A DNA stretch of 64,000 nt from Charina bottae (taxonomy: Eukaryota > Chordata > Lepidosauria > Squamata > Charinaidae). Position numbers and translations under genes: made by a program. Numbering within the stretch: position 1 is the stretch's first letter; every line of letters begins with the position of its first letter. The DNA lies in NCBI GenBank assembly GCA_023362775.1, contig JALMGJ010000005.1, positions 89,973,421 to 90,037,420 on the forward strand, written 5' to 3'. Positions 21,850 to 33,165 of the stretch are shown piece after piece. The notes beneath the pieces were generated by a model that had not been told where the DNA came from, ran no database searches, and worked only from the letters and a program-made list of their open reading frames with translations.

Positions 21850-22475
21850 ACTGCCTTTCTGGATGTCCTGTTCCTGGGCTTTGAGATGGTGTGGAAATTT
21901 TATAGATGGGTTTTTTTATCTTTGAGCAGCTGAGTGATACTTCCATGTTGCCGTTGTAGAAGGAAAGCTGGGTTAGTCTATGGTAGCCCCAAATTACAAA
22001 CTTTTGCACCTTTTCCACCCAACACATTTTATTAAAAGGCATACACTTTTCATAAAGGCTGCAGCTCACTTCATCAGATGCATGGGGTGGCTCAGCTGAT
22101 GTAGTATTTAATTGAGATGAAAGGGAGGGAAAGGGAGGGGAAAATCAAGATGGTTATGAAGATGCAGGTTGCATATGAGACAGATGACAGGTAGCTTATC
22201 AGTTAACAAATGCAATTTGTTAAAAACTCATTGTGTTTGTTGAGACCTTCTTGCTTGCTTGTGCTAGTGAAATTTCTTTTTTTCAACATGGCTATCTTGA
22301 GATCTGTAAAAGAGTGTTGTGGGAGGTTGAAATGCTCTGATAGTATTTTGTTCTTGTGAGTCAAACCTGTGTCCCTTAATTCTTCTGTGCAAAGTTTGGC
22401 CTGTTTGTCATGCGTAGAATCCAAAGGGGCATTGCTGCCAGATGTCTCAAAAGGGTAACCATGCATTTAATGAAC
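21850..22475 (-). mobile_element. Penelope-like element remnant, lineage 2
   Basis: The minus-strand frame at 22203-22466 gives SEHFNLPQHSFTDLKIAML and then EGLNKHNEF. This matches the layout of the GIY-YIG C-terminus and the GLNRD-type end of vertebrate PLEs as I know them. A hammerhead-like motif follows at 22047-22077, then a 3' region to about 21850. Sequence and motif differ from the PLE at 4.5 kb, so this is a separate lineage. Family assignment rests on memory of these words. Confidence 0.62.
22047..22077 (-). ncRNA. Decayed hammerhead-like motif (PLE lineage 2)
   Basis: Minus strand: CTGATGA (22071-22077), an extra A, GTGAGC, loop, then a mutated second helix strand and GAAAA (22047-22051). 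The core is conserved but helix II no longer pairs well, so it should be inactive. Confidence 0.4.
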
Positions 22476-23595
22476 TAGTCCAGGAGATTATTATTTCCTG
22501 CCTATCCCTTGCAGACTGAAAATGGTAACTCGGTCCCTGCTTTGTAAAACAGCCGCTATGAAATCCATTGGAATACAGGCAAGTGTAATTTCTTTTGAAG
22601 AAAGCTAATCAAGATTAAATAATGAGTGGCAATCAACCTCATAGAATATACTGTAGGTGGTATTTTGTGTATGCAGGGTGATTTATTAATCTTTATTAAT
22701 TGATTCAATATTATAAGCTAATCTTTTGAAGAGGATGCTGAGAAAAGGTGATGTTTTAGGATCAAATGAATGAAAAGAAGTCACAGCTCAGGTAGGACAA
22801 GAAAAAGAGCTACATTCTGTAAATGAATAATTCTTCCCCTCCTATTTATTCTTGATGATCAAGATCACTGTTCCTTGTTTCCATCACCAAGCCTCCCCAT
22901 CATTCAGAAAGTGCTGAAATTATCCCCAGATCCACGTCTATGGCCATAAATGATTTCTAATTCAGTGTTGTACCTTCTACTGCTATCTTTGATATATGGT
23001 CTTCTCCCATAGACTTCAGTTCATGCTGTAGTGTTATACTCAGGTCAATCTGATTGAGATCAAGGGGGCTATACCCAGTAAATCTGTTTAGGATTGCAGC
23101 TTTAATTATTGTCACAATAACTGATAGATTTTCATGATCTTTCTTCCATCAGATATTCTGGAATGGAAGGTTGCATAGTTTGATGGTAGATTTCCAATGA
23201 ACTAGTTTATTCAAATGAGCTCAGCATTTCCTGAGTTGAATAGAATAAAATCTGAGGTACTAGTTAAATGGGATTTGAAGGTTCACGTAATGTTCATCAG
23301 AGGTTGAAAAAATTTTCAGGCATGGATACCATTGTACAAACCAGTACCTCTCTCCTAAATTATTTTTAAAATATTAGAAAAAAACTTGAAATTTTACAAG
23401 ATCTTGTGAGAATTTGACAATTCAAAAAAGGATAATTTGAAAATATTTAAATATAGGGTTTCAGAAGCGTGAAGATTCCATATTACTGACTCCTGGCATA
23501 CACTACAAACACCTTACCTTCATATTTTCTGGAATGTTTTGCTTGTCTGCAATCTAGTTATTCCTCTTATTGACTCTTTATATGGCCATCATTGA
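22476..23595. other. No recognisable feature
   Basis: About 1.1 kb AT-rich, no element words or frames of note. Confidence 0.5.
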
Positions 23596-23599
23596 TTGA

Positions 23600-24035
23600 T
23601 TATGTGCAATCATGTAGCTGTTGACTCTTAATGACCACATAAGAGTCTAGGATGAGCAGTCTCCAACCTGATCCTTCGGGTCTTCCAATGGTGCATCCAT
23701 CAGTGCTGTGATTGAGTCTATTCACCTTGTTGCTTATTGTCGTCTTTTTCTTTTTCCTTCCATCTTCCCCAGAATTATAGACGACTCAAGGTTGCTGGGT
23801 CTTTGCATAACATGTCCAAAATATAATAATATGAGCCTGGTTGTTTGTGCCTTGAGTAGAACTCTAGATTGATTTGTGCTAGGATCCATTGGCTTGTTTT
23901 CTTGGCTGTTCATGGTTCTTAAGAATCTTCTCAAACACTAATGTTCAAAAGCATCAATACTCCTTCTGTCCTGCATTTTTAAAGTCTAACTTTTGCTTCC
24001 ATAGAGTGTCACAGGGAAAACCATTGTCTGCATAA
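23600..24035 (-). mobile_element. BovB (RTE) LINE remnant
   Basis: Same RT-distal block as at 14.7-15.06 kb: GTCCAAAATATAATAATATG, TTGGCTTGTTTTCTTGGCTG and TAACTTTTGCTTCCATAGAG occur in the same order. It is diverged and full of stops. The insertion looks older than the BovB at 41.8 kb. Confidence 0.68.
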
Positions 24036-25630
24036 TTCTGATCAGAATCATGACTATCAGATTATACTGATTTTCTTTTCACAGGCATAAATGTGTAGAA
24101 AGTCATGAAATTCTATCTTCTGTAGACATGCATTTGTTATGGCCTGTAGATAACCAAGACTCTCAGCTGAGCTAAATGAGGAATGTAACAGGGGTACAAT
24201 TTGGAACTTTAATACGGAGTTATAGATAAACTCTGGAGAAGAATTGTGGACTCACAGAGCAACAGTCTCTGGATCACTTCTCCAAGTGAGATGCTTGGCT
24301 TGAATTTGTACTAGTAAGGACACGCAATGTTTTGAAAATCTCCAATGAATTTTAAAATAATATTTGAAATAGCTCCCAACTGTAGTGCTTTGGTGACGAT
24401 TCAATTCTGTCCTGAAAATAAATGGTTAATGCAAATATAATTAAGTAGAATTAATTATCTTTATTTCTTCACTGTTTGTACATCTTTCTTCTGTTCATGG
24501 CTGCTTTGGACATTTTCCTCTAAAATAGCCTTCTCCACTCTGAAGCTATAACTTGCAGAATTCATTAGCCAGTATGGCAGAGGGCTGTCCCTCTTGGAAT
24601 CTTATAAACTGCAGTCCCAACACATTTTTAACAACTGTCATCTTGGCCATTTGGCTGTTGACAATATCAATAGAGAGATGTAGATATTCTCCAAAGTTGC
24701 TCGTAGCTTGAGAACACTTGCAGGAGAATTCCAAAGCCCAGAACTCCCATGAGATTTGGAGATCTCATCAGATTTCTGTTCTTATTATTTGTACTGAATT
24801 TAATTAGGTGCTGTGGGTTCTACACCCACATTCTCCCATATTCGTAGGAATGCAACAATTGTTTGAGAGAGATGCTTTTAGTCTTTTACAATCTTTCTAA
24901 TTTCTATAATCCAGCAACATTTTTAATGCATATGCATTAGAACTTTTGAAGGGACATACTCTTTTTGCCCCCATTTTTTTTTGTATGCATGTGGATGAGC
25001 TGGTTATTCAAGGTCAGCAAAAGTGAGTCTGTCCGTCCCAGGCAATATTTATGAATGGGCTTTCATCTAACACTTAATTGAAATTAGCATTGAGTCATCT
25101 TTTTTCCAGTAACTTTCCAAGGAGACAAATTTAACTTGACAGAGGGATAAGACATCTGAACTCAAGCTCTCCAAACGGGAGCACAAAATGTGGCCAAGAT
25201 CATAAATCTCAGCCTGATTTTATAATGCATATGTTAATTGACGCCAAGTTCCATTTTTAGCAGTTCCTCTAGCATCGCAGTGACCAGAAGAATGTCTTAG
25301 CATGTTATAAAGAGAAGCTCAACAGAGGGCATGATCATTCTTGAAGCTTTATGGACAAGAAGCTTATCCAGTTTCTTCTAGTTTGAGGGCTGCACCAGAT
25401 ACTCAACAAGTGGGTGAAACCAGGACCCCAATTTTGGTGTTTTTCCAGATTATTAAGTGGTGAAAAAATGTTTCTTAATCTTCCAGACTGTTTAAGAACC
25501 CCAAATTTGGGTAGAATGTTTTGACCTGACTTCTGCAGGGGAAACTGGTTGCTGCAAAAAGGGGGCATTAGTGGCCCATATATTTTGCACTCCTGCTTTA
25601 TCTACATTCATGGCAAGCCAAGTAATCCGG
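24036..25630. other. No gene seen; one doubtful MITE-like patch
   Basis: Around 24530-24735 words such as CCAGTATGGCAGAGGGCTGT resemble hAT MITE interiors, but the ends cannot be read. The remainder is unremarkable. Confidence 0.4.
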
Positions 25631-25739
25631 ATGAGCCCCCATTTTGAGAAGCAACATACCCTTTAGTGCCAGATGTTGGAGGTAAACTCTACATTGACCT
25701 AGTTGGCATGCCAAAAGCATCCAACTGACCTCTGATGGA

Positions 25740-26312
25740 AGTAGAATGCTGCTGAAGTAGAAAAATAAAGGTCCAACCTCAAAGCCCCTAACTCAAATGG
25801 ATCTTCTCCAACAAAACAAAATGGTCAGCTCAACTACAAAACATTTAGAAGGCCAAAAAATGCTGATAGGCTGTGAAGAGATACCAGGAAGCCAACACAG
25901 ACTCTGGGAACTAGGAACACTTTGATAAACTCCATAACAGCAACTCTCTAGAAAGAAGCTATGCTCATGAAATACTGCCTCTTTGTTCTTTTAAAGCCCT
26001 ATTGTCTTTGGAGTCATACCCCATTACCTCATTGTTACACCCTAATTGCCTCACTGACTCATTACATACATGTTGTGTTATACCCGATCAAAGACATTGC
26101 TGTTGTCTATACCCAATCAAATATCTTGCTGCTGTACCCAACCACATGCACACTCAAATTTGCATAAGTCTATAGAGAGGGACTGCAATCCCTCCCTTCT
26201 TTACATCTCTCAATGCCTCCAGCATGGTCATTGAGCCAATTTGTGCTTCAATGCAACTGTGTCCTGGTCTCGCTTCAAATGTAGCCCAGGGAGAATTCTC
26301 CTACACTTTCCA
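25740..26312 (+). mobile_element. Possible solo LTR, unresolved ends
   Basis: The text becomes less AT-rich and ends in GGGAGAATTCTCCTACA, a plausible LTR terminus. A TATA-like GTCTATAGAGAGG word sits near 26168. Its left end and a target duplication could not be found, so this is a weak call based on texture. Confidence 0.22.
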
Positions 26313-26679
26313 AATGGCTCCTGAATCTAATGTGTTGGAACCAAACTTGGGATATTAAGTGATCAGTTTAGTCCAGAAGTAATAAGATGTGAAACAAATT
26401 ATTTCCAGATTTCAAGCATTCATTATTCAGGTTGAAGATGCAATATTCTAATGTTTAAGTAAAATTTTATCCTTGGAGATAGGTGAGGAATATGCTGGTG
26501 GCTGGAAGTTGCAGCTCATTACTTGGGGAGGAAAGGGTTGAGTACAAAAGAAGTAACACCACAATCACTGAAGTTTTCCACATTTTCTCAGTATTTTGGA
26601 GGAACCGTTTTGTTGTTTAGAAAGCTACGTTGATTTTGTTTGAGGGTGTACAGTTTCAAAAAAGATCAGGATGCTCTCA

Positions 26680-26880
26680 AGTCAGACTTGATTCCTGGTG
26701 ATGTTGTGGACACGTATGTAGTTTTCATGACAAGAGTATGGAAGGCCTTTGCCTTCCTCTTTTTTGACTTCCCAGGCTAGCCTACAGCCCTGGAATCTCC
26801 TGGAGGTCTATCATCTAAGTCCTGACCAGGCTAGATGTTGTTTAGTTTTCCAGCCCAGACTGCATTGACTAAGGACTGCT
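26680..26880 (-). repeat. 5S-derived SINE
   Basis: Minus-strand body (GGTGATGTTGTGGACACGTA on plus), then CCCAGGCTAGCCTACAGCCC, GGTCTATCATCTAAGTCC (5S promoter region) and diverged head. Confidence 0.68.
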
Positions 26881-27370
26881 ATATGTCGAGATTCCTTAGC
26901 AATCATATTTTTAGTGGGCCCAGAGAAAACCTAGGTCGGAGACACAGAGACTCCTGTGGAGTTGCAAAACTCATACTTCTGGCACTGCCTTGTCTGAAAG
27001 ATGATCATATATAAATTGTCTTCGTTTTTGAAAATATTTTTTCAATTGACTTCTGTCAGAACGGCATGCTACAGTTTACTTCCTACACAACACAGCAACA
27101 TGAACAGAATGAAAAATGAAACAAGACAGATTTCCAGAGACAGAAATGTACAGAAAATGCATTTCAAAAATGTACACATCCAGTGAATGAGACTATACAA
27201 ATTATCTCAGTCCGGAGCATGATTGTCCTTAAAACTACTGTTCTTCTGAAATGATGATGACTGCATTACTGGAAATTGATTGACATGGGGTTTAAATAAG
27301 AAATAAAGAAGGTTAAAGCTCAACAAAATTGTCTTATTGTGGCTTTAATCTGGTAATCTTAATAACATTA
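26881..27370. other. No recognisable feature
   Basis: AT-rich, single-copy-looking. Confidence 0.5.
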
Positions 27371-27378
27371 CTGTAGGA

Positions 27379-27649
27379 CAGGGCTTTCCAAAGTTTTCCC
27401 ACGGCGACACACCAACCGCTGTTGGTGTGTCGCCGCGGGAAAACCCGGAAGTGCTGCCATTGCGGCAGCATGCAAAAACCCGGAAGCGCTGCTGCCGCTT
27501 TCAGATTTTTGCGTGCCACCGTTGGTGTGTCGCCGCGGGAAAACCCGGAAGCGCTGATGTTGATCAGCGCTTCCGGGTTGTGTGGTGACACACCAGACTG
27601 TGTGTGGCGACACACTTTTGTGTCGCTACACACAGTTTGGAAAGCTCTG
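27379..27649. mobile_element. hAT MITE (CAGGGCTTTCCAAA ends), copy 2
   Basis: Same terminal repeats as the element at 11456. The 8-bp duplication CTGTAGGA is perfect (27371-27378 and 27650-27657). The interior repeats a CCGCGGGAAAACCCGGAAG unit and ends in an AGCGCTGATGTTGATCAGCGCT-type palindrome. It is 83 bp longer than the other copy because of this expansion. Confidence 0.93.
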
Positions 27650-27657
27650 CTGTAGGA

Positions 27658-28776
27658 TCTCTGTGAAGAATATTGAAGTATGAATGATTTTAAAAAGCTG
27701 TCAGAGAATCAAGTGTGAGAATCTGCTGAACTATTTCTAATATAGTATCGGATACAACTGCCTCAAAATTGACTATAGATAGGCATAATCATCACACTTT
27801 CTTTACAGATCCCTCCACATATATAGCTGAATAAAATAAGCACAGAGAAATGAAAGGTAGGTGCTTTAGAGGAACAAAGGAAAATGGAAACTCCACAGTA
27901 GTTTCTCTTCATTCCTCCCACAAACTGAAATCAGCCTAAAGCTAACGAAAGGAAGAACAGGGGTGTCTGCATGAGGGGTCAGAAAAGTCAAGATGAAGCT
28001 GCACCCCGTTTTATGTGTGTTGCTACATATAAACATCATTAACATTTGCACTTCTTAATCTGCCAATCTACAAATACACTGAACCCATGATTCCTATTTT
28101 TTAGGTCCTGCACTTTAAGACAAATCTTTGACTCATCATTTTTAATTGTTCTGTTCTGTCTCTTGTAGATGCTTTAGGAACATGTCCATTGGGAGTTTAT
28201 TATATTAGTGATAGCTGTTCAATATGGTGCCAGAAGATTAAACTTAGTTTCTAAAAATTACCAGCAGAGTAGCCCAGTTTTCCAGTAGAATTTGGGTAAG
28301 CTGTGTACGCTGGTCTAGGACCGTAATAAAGATTTGATTGATAGGTAAGCAGTTGCAGTTGTAATATTAAAGTTTGATTGACTGAATGTTAGCAGATTTT
28401 CTGCCCCTTGAATTAGGGATGCCTCCTTTGCAATAATAGATCTTCTTGCTCTGCCATTGAAGGATCTCCTGAGGTTTAATAGATGAAAGTACATCTTTAG
28501 AGCCTGCTCTTAATTCAAACCAGACCTCTGCTGGATTGTTCTATTCTATATCTTATCAAAAGGAAGTCTTCAGTTAGTCCACAACTCATTGACCTGAACT
28601 AAGATCATATTATGCAATAATCTTGATTGACACTGAGCCATACCTGGTCCTTCTCTTTCATGTAACTGAATGATATGGCATATTATGATCAAATTCTATC
28701 AAATAAGAAATACCTGAAAGCTGAAATAAAATTATGGGACAATATCAAGCATCTGAGTAATCAGATGTACAACTAA
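27658..28776. other. No recognisable feature
   Basis: About 1.1 kb with no element words before the Helitron. Confidence 0.5.
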
Positions 28777-28849
28777 TCTATATACTACTAAAACTCTCCT
28801 GTCTGTTTGTAACCTTCAGTTGGGCAAAATGGTGCATCAGAGGGCAACA

Positions 28850-28990
28850 AAGATGGATGGATGATATTCTGGAGGTGACGGACTCGACTGTGGGGGACCT
28901 GGGGATGACGACAGCTGACAGGAAGCTCTGGCGTGGGCTGGTCCATGAAGTCACGAAAAGTCGGAAGCGACTGAATGAATAAACAACAAA
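28850..28990 (+). mobile_element. BovB 3'-end fragment nested in Helitron
   Basis: Runs from GATGGATGGATGATATTCTG through GGTCCATGAAGTCACGAAAA and GTCGGAAGCGACTGAATGAA to CAACAA, parallel to the last ~140 bp of the BovB at 43.9 kb. The second 5' unit of the Helitron (29187 onward) lacks it, which fixes it as an insertion after CAGAGGGCAACAA. Confidence 0.85.
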
Positions 28991-29186
28991 ATCCCAAATG
29001 GGCTAACTTAAAGAATACGTCCAAAATCTGGGACCCATTGCTCCTGTGGGATTGACATTTGGGAAAGTTGTGGCTGCTTCAGCACCGCTGCACTGCTGTG
29101 GTTAGCTGTGCTCATGTGGTAATAATTTCTAGTGCTCCCTGCCAGCTTCCCATAACTCTCAGTGACAGCTAGACCTGATCATCATC

Positions 29187-29455
29187 CATATACTACTAAA
29201 ACTCTCCTGTTTGTCTGTTTGTAACCTTCAACTGTGCAAAACGGTGCATCATAGGGCAACAATTTTTGAATCAACGTACCTCAAATGGGATAACTTAAAT
29301 AATGCATCCAAAATCTGGGACCTGTTGCTCCTGTGGGATTGAAATTTGGAAAAGTTGTGGCTCCTTCAGTGCTGCCATGCTGCTGTGGTCAGCCGCGGTC
29401 ACATGATCATTTCCAATGCTCCCTGCCAGCTTCCCATAAGTTAATAGGGAAGCCT
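29187..29455 (+). repeat. Second Helitron 5' terminal unit
   Basis: Starts TCCATATACTACTAAAACTC and follows the first unit (28777-29186, minus its BovB insert) through CCAAAATCTGGGACC, GGGATTGA and GCTCCCTGCCAGCTTCCCAT. The units are diverged by several substitutions. Confidence 0.85.
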
Positions 29456-29540
29456 AAAAAAATAAAAATAAAAATAAAAAATAGAATTAAAATAAAAATA
29501 AAACAAGAATAAAAAAAGAATAAAAAAATAAAAAATATTG
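29455..29540. repeat. A-rich (AAAATA)n tract in Helitron
   Basis: AAAATA/AAAAAT units between the 5' terminal units and the coding remnant. Confidence 0.85.
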
Positions 29541-29639
29541 TCAGCCTAATTATGCTGTGTGGAAAGAGAAGGGGGATGTCATGGTCAATAGATGACACCA
29601 AACATCATTGGGAAGCAGCAAGGAGGAGGCAAGAACAAG

Positions 29640-30790
29640 AATCGGATGAGGCTAGGGCTGCACGACTCCAGGATCAAACAGGACAAATAACATGATAGGA
29701 GGAGAGACAGAGGAGGAGAGGTATGCACATCTCCAGAATGACAACAAGAGGCACAGAAGGAGAAGAGAAGAAGAGACAAAGGAGTAGAGAAATGCACGTC
29801 TCCAGGATCAGAGACAAAGAACAAATAGCAAAAGATATGAACAAACGGAGGGTGAAAGGGCTGCACATCTCCAGAATGACAATGAAAGCCACAGAATGAG
29901 GACACAAGAAGAGATGGAGATGTGGCAAACAGTAATCACTGTGAGAGTTCCTCAACATGACAAGACCTCAACAGAGAAAGAGCAAGGGAAAATGTATGAC
30001 TCACATGGCATAATATTTCTGCTGATGTTGGTGCCATGGCCAAAGTCTGCCCTCACTGTCGGGCCTTCCTATTCCCTGGAGAAACCGCCAATTTCTGCTG
30101 TATGAAGGGAAAGGTCAGGATAGGCAATTTGCAACCTCTACCCAAGGAACTCCTCAATTTATACAGCAATGATGAACCTATGGCAAATGAGTTCAGGAAG
30201 AACATCAGACAATACAGCTGCCTCTTCCAAATGACATCTTTGGTGCCAAAGAAGTCCTTCCAACAAGGAACGGATGGAATCCTCCTGTGATTATTCAAGG
30301 GCAAATCCATCATTACATCAGACTTTTAATGCCAGACCCCAACCAGTAAGCTAAATTCCTTCAAATTCCCTTCATGGATCCTCAAGACAGTGTAGAATTG
30401 AGAATGGGTATATTCCACAATGATAAAATTCAACATGAGATTGCTGAATTATTGGAGAACCTTCTACGAAAACAAAACCCATACATTCCGTCCCTTCGGC
30501 TTGCAAAAGAACAGATTTGAGACATGCCAGAAGGGTCCGTTGTCATTGATCCTGACTGGAGACCGGCATTTGAACATGAGAGAAGATTTAATGCACAAAT
30601 TGCCAACGAAGTCACTGTCATTATACCAAACAACACCCAACTTGAAGCAAGATCACGGCACATTATGTTGAAAGAACAAGGAGGTGGCTTGCAAATAATT
30701 TCAGAGTCCCATCGCTCCTATGACAGCTTTCAATACATACTTTTCTTTCCACTTGGAGACAATGGCTGGCATCATCAGCTCCAAATGACA
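29640..30790 (+). pseudogene. Helitron replication-protein N-terminal remnant
   Basis: In order: about three 67-69-bp units (29670-29880) that would encode 23-residue Arg/Glu-rich repeats ending in a LQ-type pair, each closing with CTCCAG. Next is a zinc-finger-like CPHCRAFLFPGE...NFCC block at 30042-30110, then NIRQY. After stops and frame changes comes EHERRFNAQIANEV then SHRSYDSFQY (30560-30750). These words match the Helitron_like_N domain. At least two frameshifts and several stops break it. The catalytic Rep and helicase parts are deleted, so no function is expected. Confidence 0.75.
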
Positions 30791-30925
30791 AACAAAAAGA
30801 CACTAATAGCAATTAATTTGGGAATTAATAAACTGATATTTTCTTCTTTAATTTTAAAACCAAACCAATAGCAATCCGCCTGTGGTCATTCTGTTTTTCT
30901 GTTTAGATGAGGAAATATTTCTGAA

Positions 30926-30953
30926 ATGACCCAACGTGTCATGGGTTTTCTAG
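30926..30953 (+). other. Helitron 3' hairpin and CTAG terminus
   Basis: ACCCA (30929-30933) pairs with TGGGT (30942-30946 region) around an 8-base loop, followed by TTTCTAG. In Helitrons this hairpin is thought to end rolling-circle transfer. Confidence 0.7.
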
Positions 30954-31403
30954 TGTACCATAAATATTTGAAATCAAAATCTGAAATATGAGAATGTTGG
31001 AAAGCAAATACATTTTAGTTTCAGGATTCCTCGGTTCCTTTCTATTCACAATATTCCTTTCCTATATCTGTAACCACATCATTCTACCCTCTTAAGAGAC
31101 CAAGTTACAAATGAAAGACAAACATATGTAGTCAGTGAATTTCTGCTATTTTATACAGGACAGGTTTCCAGTTGCTAAAAACACTGTACACCTGTTAGAA
31201 GGCAGACTCTTAAGTATGAGAAATAGAACGCACACTTTAATTGCATTAAAACCATAATAAGTTTTGGGAAGCCTTTAAGACTGACTAATACTGGTACTCA
31301 CCTGACTTTTTTTTTTTAGATTTCTTGCATTTTTATTTTCAATAATTCCTTTGGGTCTCATTATATCACATTCTGTTCACTGCATTCAAAATTGGCTCCG
31401 AAT
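30954..31403. other. No recognisable feature
   Basis: Only a T9-10 run near 31309; otherwise plain. Confidence 0.5.
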
Positions 31404-31409
31404 ATAGGA

Positions 31410-31416
<7 letters not shown>

Positions 31417-31478
<62 letters not shown>

Positions 31479-31486
31479 ATACATAG

Positions 31487-31516
<30 letters not shown>
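31417..31516. repeat. (AT)n(AC)n microsatellite at SINE 5' end
   Basis: About 27 bp of AT then about 75 bp of AC with three AT interruptions. It lies between the left target duplication (31404-31416) and the SINE head, so it is part of the inserted block. Confidence 0.9.
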
Positions 31517-31517
<1 letters not shown>

Positions 31518-31851
31518 AGTGGTGGCTCAGCGGGTAAGACTCCAGGCTTGTTGATCGGAAGATCGCAAGTTCGGAGGTTCGAATCCCTAGCCCTGCGTGC
31601 AGAGTGAGCTCCCGCACTCGCCCCAGCTCTTGCCAACCTAGCAACTGGAAAGCATGCAAATGCAAGTAGATGAATAGGTACCACTTCGGTGGGTAGGTAA
31701 CAGCGTTCCACGCGCATCATGCGGCCACATGACCGTGGAAGCGTCTTCAGACAGTGCTGGCTCTTCGGCTAACAAACGGAGATGAGCACCGGCCCCTAGA
31801 GTCGGACACGACTGCACAAATGTGCGGGGGGAACCTTTACCTTTTTTTTTA
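31517..31851 (+). repeat. Type A tRNA SINE, copy 4
   Basis: Head GGTGGCTCAGCGGGTAAGA, B box GGTTCGAATCC, BovB-like AGTCGGACACGACT, tail CCTTTACC and T-run. Duplication ATAGGACCATCAT is at 31404-31416 and 31852-31864, with the microsatellite enclosed. Confidence 0.9.
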
Positions 31852-31864
31852 ATAGGACCATCAT

Positions 31865-32945
31865 TACTCTAGAAATCCTGGAGTGAGCTGGCTGATTTTT
31901 TTTGAAAGCAACATTAGACACACTATATTTGCCAAACTGCCTTTGTGTTTTCTTATTCAACACACCATAAAAAACTGCTTCCAAAACACATTTATAGTGG
32001 CCCATTCAGTTACTGATGTTCTTACCTGTAGAAATATTCCTTTACGTTACTTTGGCTTCCTGTGTGAAACTGCTTTGGCCTGATTTCAGAGGTGAGCTTG
32101 ATTATCTGGGAGCTCTACCAACAGTTCCACCATGAATGATACATAACAGTCCTTGTTACATGAACTTCTCCTCTCTGGCCATTGACTTGTTCACCTCTTC
32201 GTGCATCACAACAGTTAAAAATGGACCACAGATTCTACCATCTTCTGAGCCTCGACAAAGTAAGAATAAAGCCTTTTCAAAACTGTTGAACAATTGTTCT
32301 CAAGTGGTGAGAAAATGACTATTCTAGCAGGCTTGATTCCAAAAGCAATGAATTCCAAACCTGGTTTGGAAACTGGTTGATTTCTTGCTATTGATTCCTA
32401 AGCTTGGGACTCCTATTTATGTTGCACCAAATTGGAAGGTAAGGATCACACTGAAATTGATTTATTTTTCCTATCAGGCCAAATTATTTCAAGATGTTCA
32501 GTTGTAGGAAAAAAACAACAACCCAAAACACCAACCTTCTTCCCCAGAAAAGTCAAACAAAGAAGCAACAGCAGCATTTTAACTGTAGGACATTCCACTG
32601 ATTTAAATCAATTTGCGAAAAAGGTATCTTGTGCCAGAGATAACTTTTAAGCAATTACTTGGTGAGAATGACAACATAAGCCAATGGCATATATAGTCTG
32701 ATTAGTCATGTCTGGAAGCAGAAAGGGTAAGAATACTCAACCATAATGGAGTGTAGTGAAGGTAAAGGATCTTTTTTATTTGGGAATTTAAATGTAGCTT
32801 ATGGTTTTGGCATGCTCTAAGAATGGCTTTGCATTTTCTGGGTATTATCTTTTAAACTTTGTGTATTGTAACTCTCCATTTATTGATCTTTGCAGATGTG
32901 ATTAACAAACATGACCTTTTGGTCTTCTGATAAAAGTGCCCCTGA
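31865..32945. other. No recognisable feature
   Basis: About 1.1 kb; short frames only. Confidence 0.5.
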
Positions 32946-32947
32946 TG

Positions 32948-33165
32948 CAATATTATTTATTGAATTTATATGCTGCCCAATCCCCAGCGACTCTGGGCAG
33001 CTTAAAAATTGTTTAAAAAACCCATTAAAACAAGAAAACCACACAGAACAAAAAAGAACAAAGATGGCAGAGATAACAAGCCCAGATGGGAACAAAGAAA
33101 AAGAAGAAAAGGGAGCTTCAGTCGTGCTTGCCAAAGGCTTGGGCGAACAGCCTGTGATATGATAT
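32948..33165 (-). repeat. L2-type LINE 3' fragment
   Basis: Minus strand reads toward GCTGCCCAGAGTCGCTGGGG then an A/T tail (ATTATTTATTGAATTTATA on plus), the L2 3' terminal pattern. The 120-codon minus frame here follows the fragment and is not a host gene. Confidence 0.6.

Larger units (their letters stand above)
28777..30953 (+). mobile_element. Helitron, internally deleted
   Basis: The 5' end TCTATATACTACTAAAAC lies just after an A. The 3' end is a hairpin (ACCCA...TGGGT, 30929-30945) followed by CTAG (30950-30953) and then T. This is the A|T insertion, TC start, CTRR end and subterminal hairpin expected of Helitrons. The interior carries Helitron_like_N-type coding remnants (29640-30790). 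There is no rolling-circle HUH motif or helicase, so it is non-autonomous. The 5' terminal region is present twice (28777 and 29187). Confidence 0.88.
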
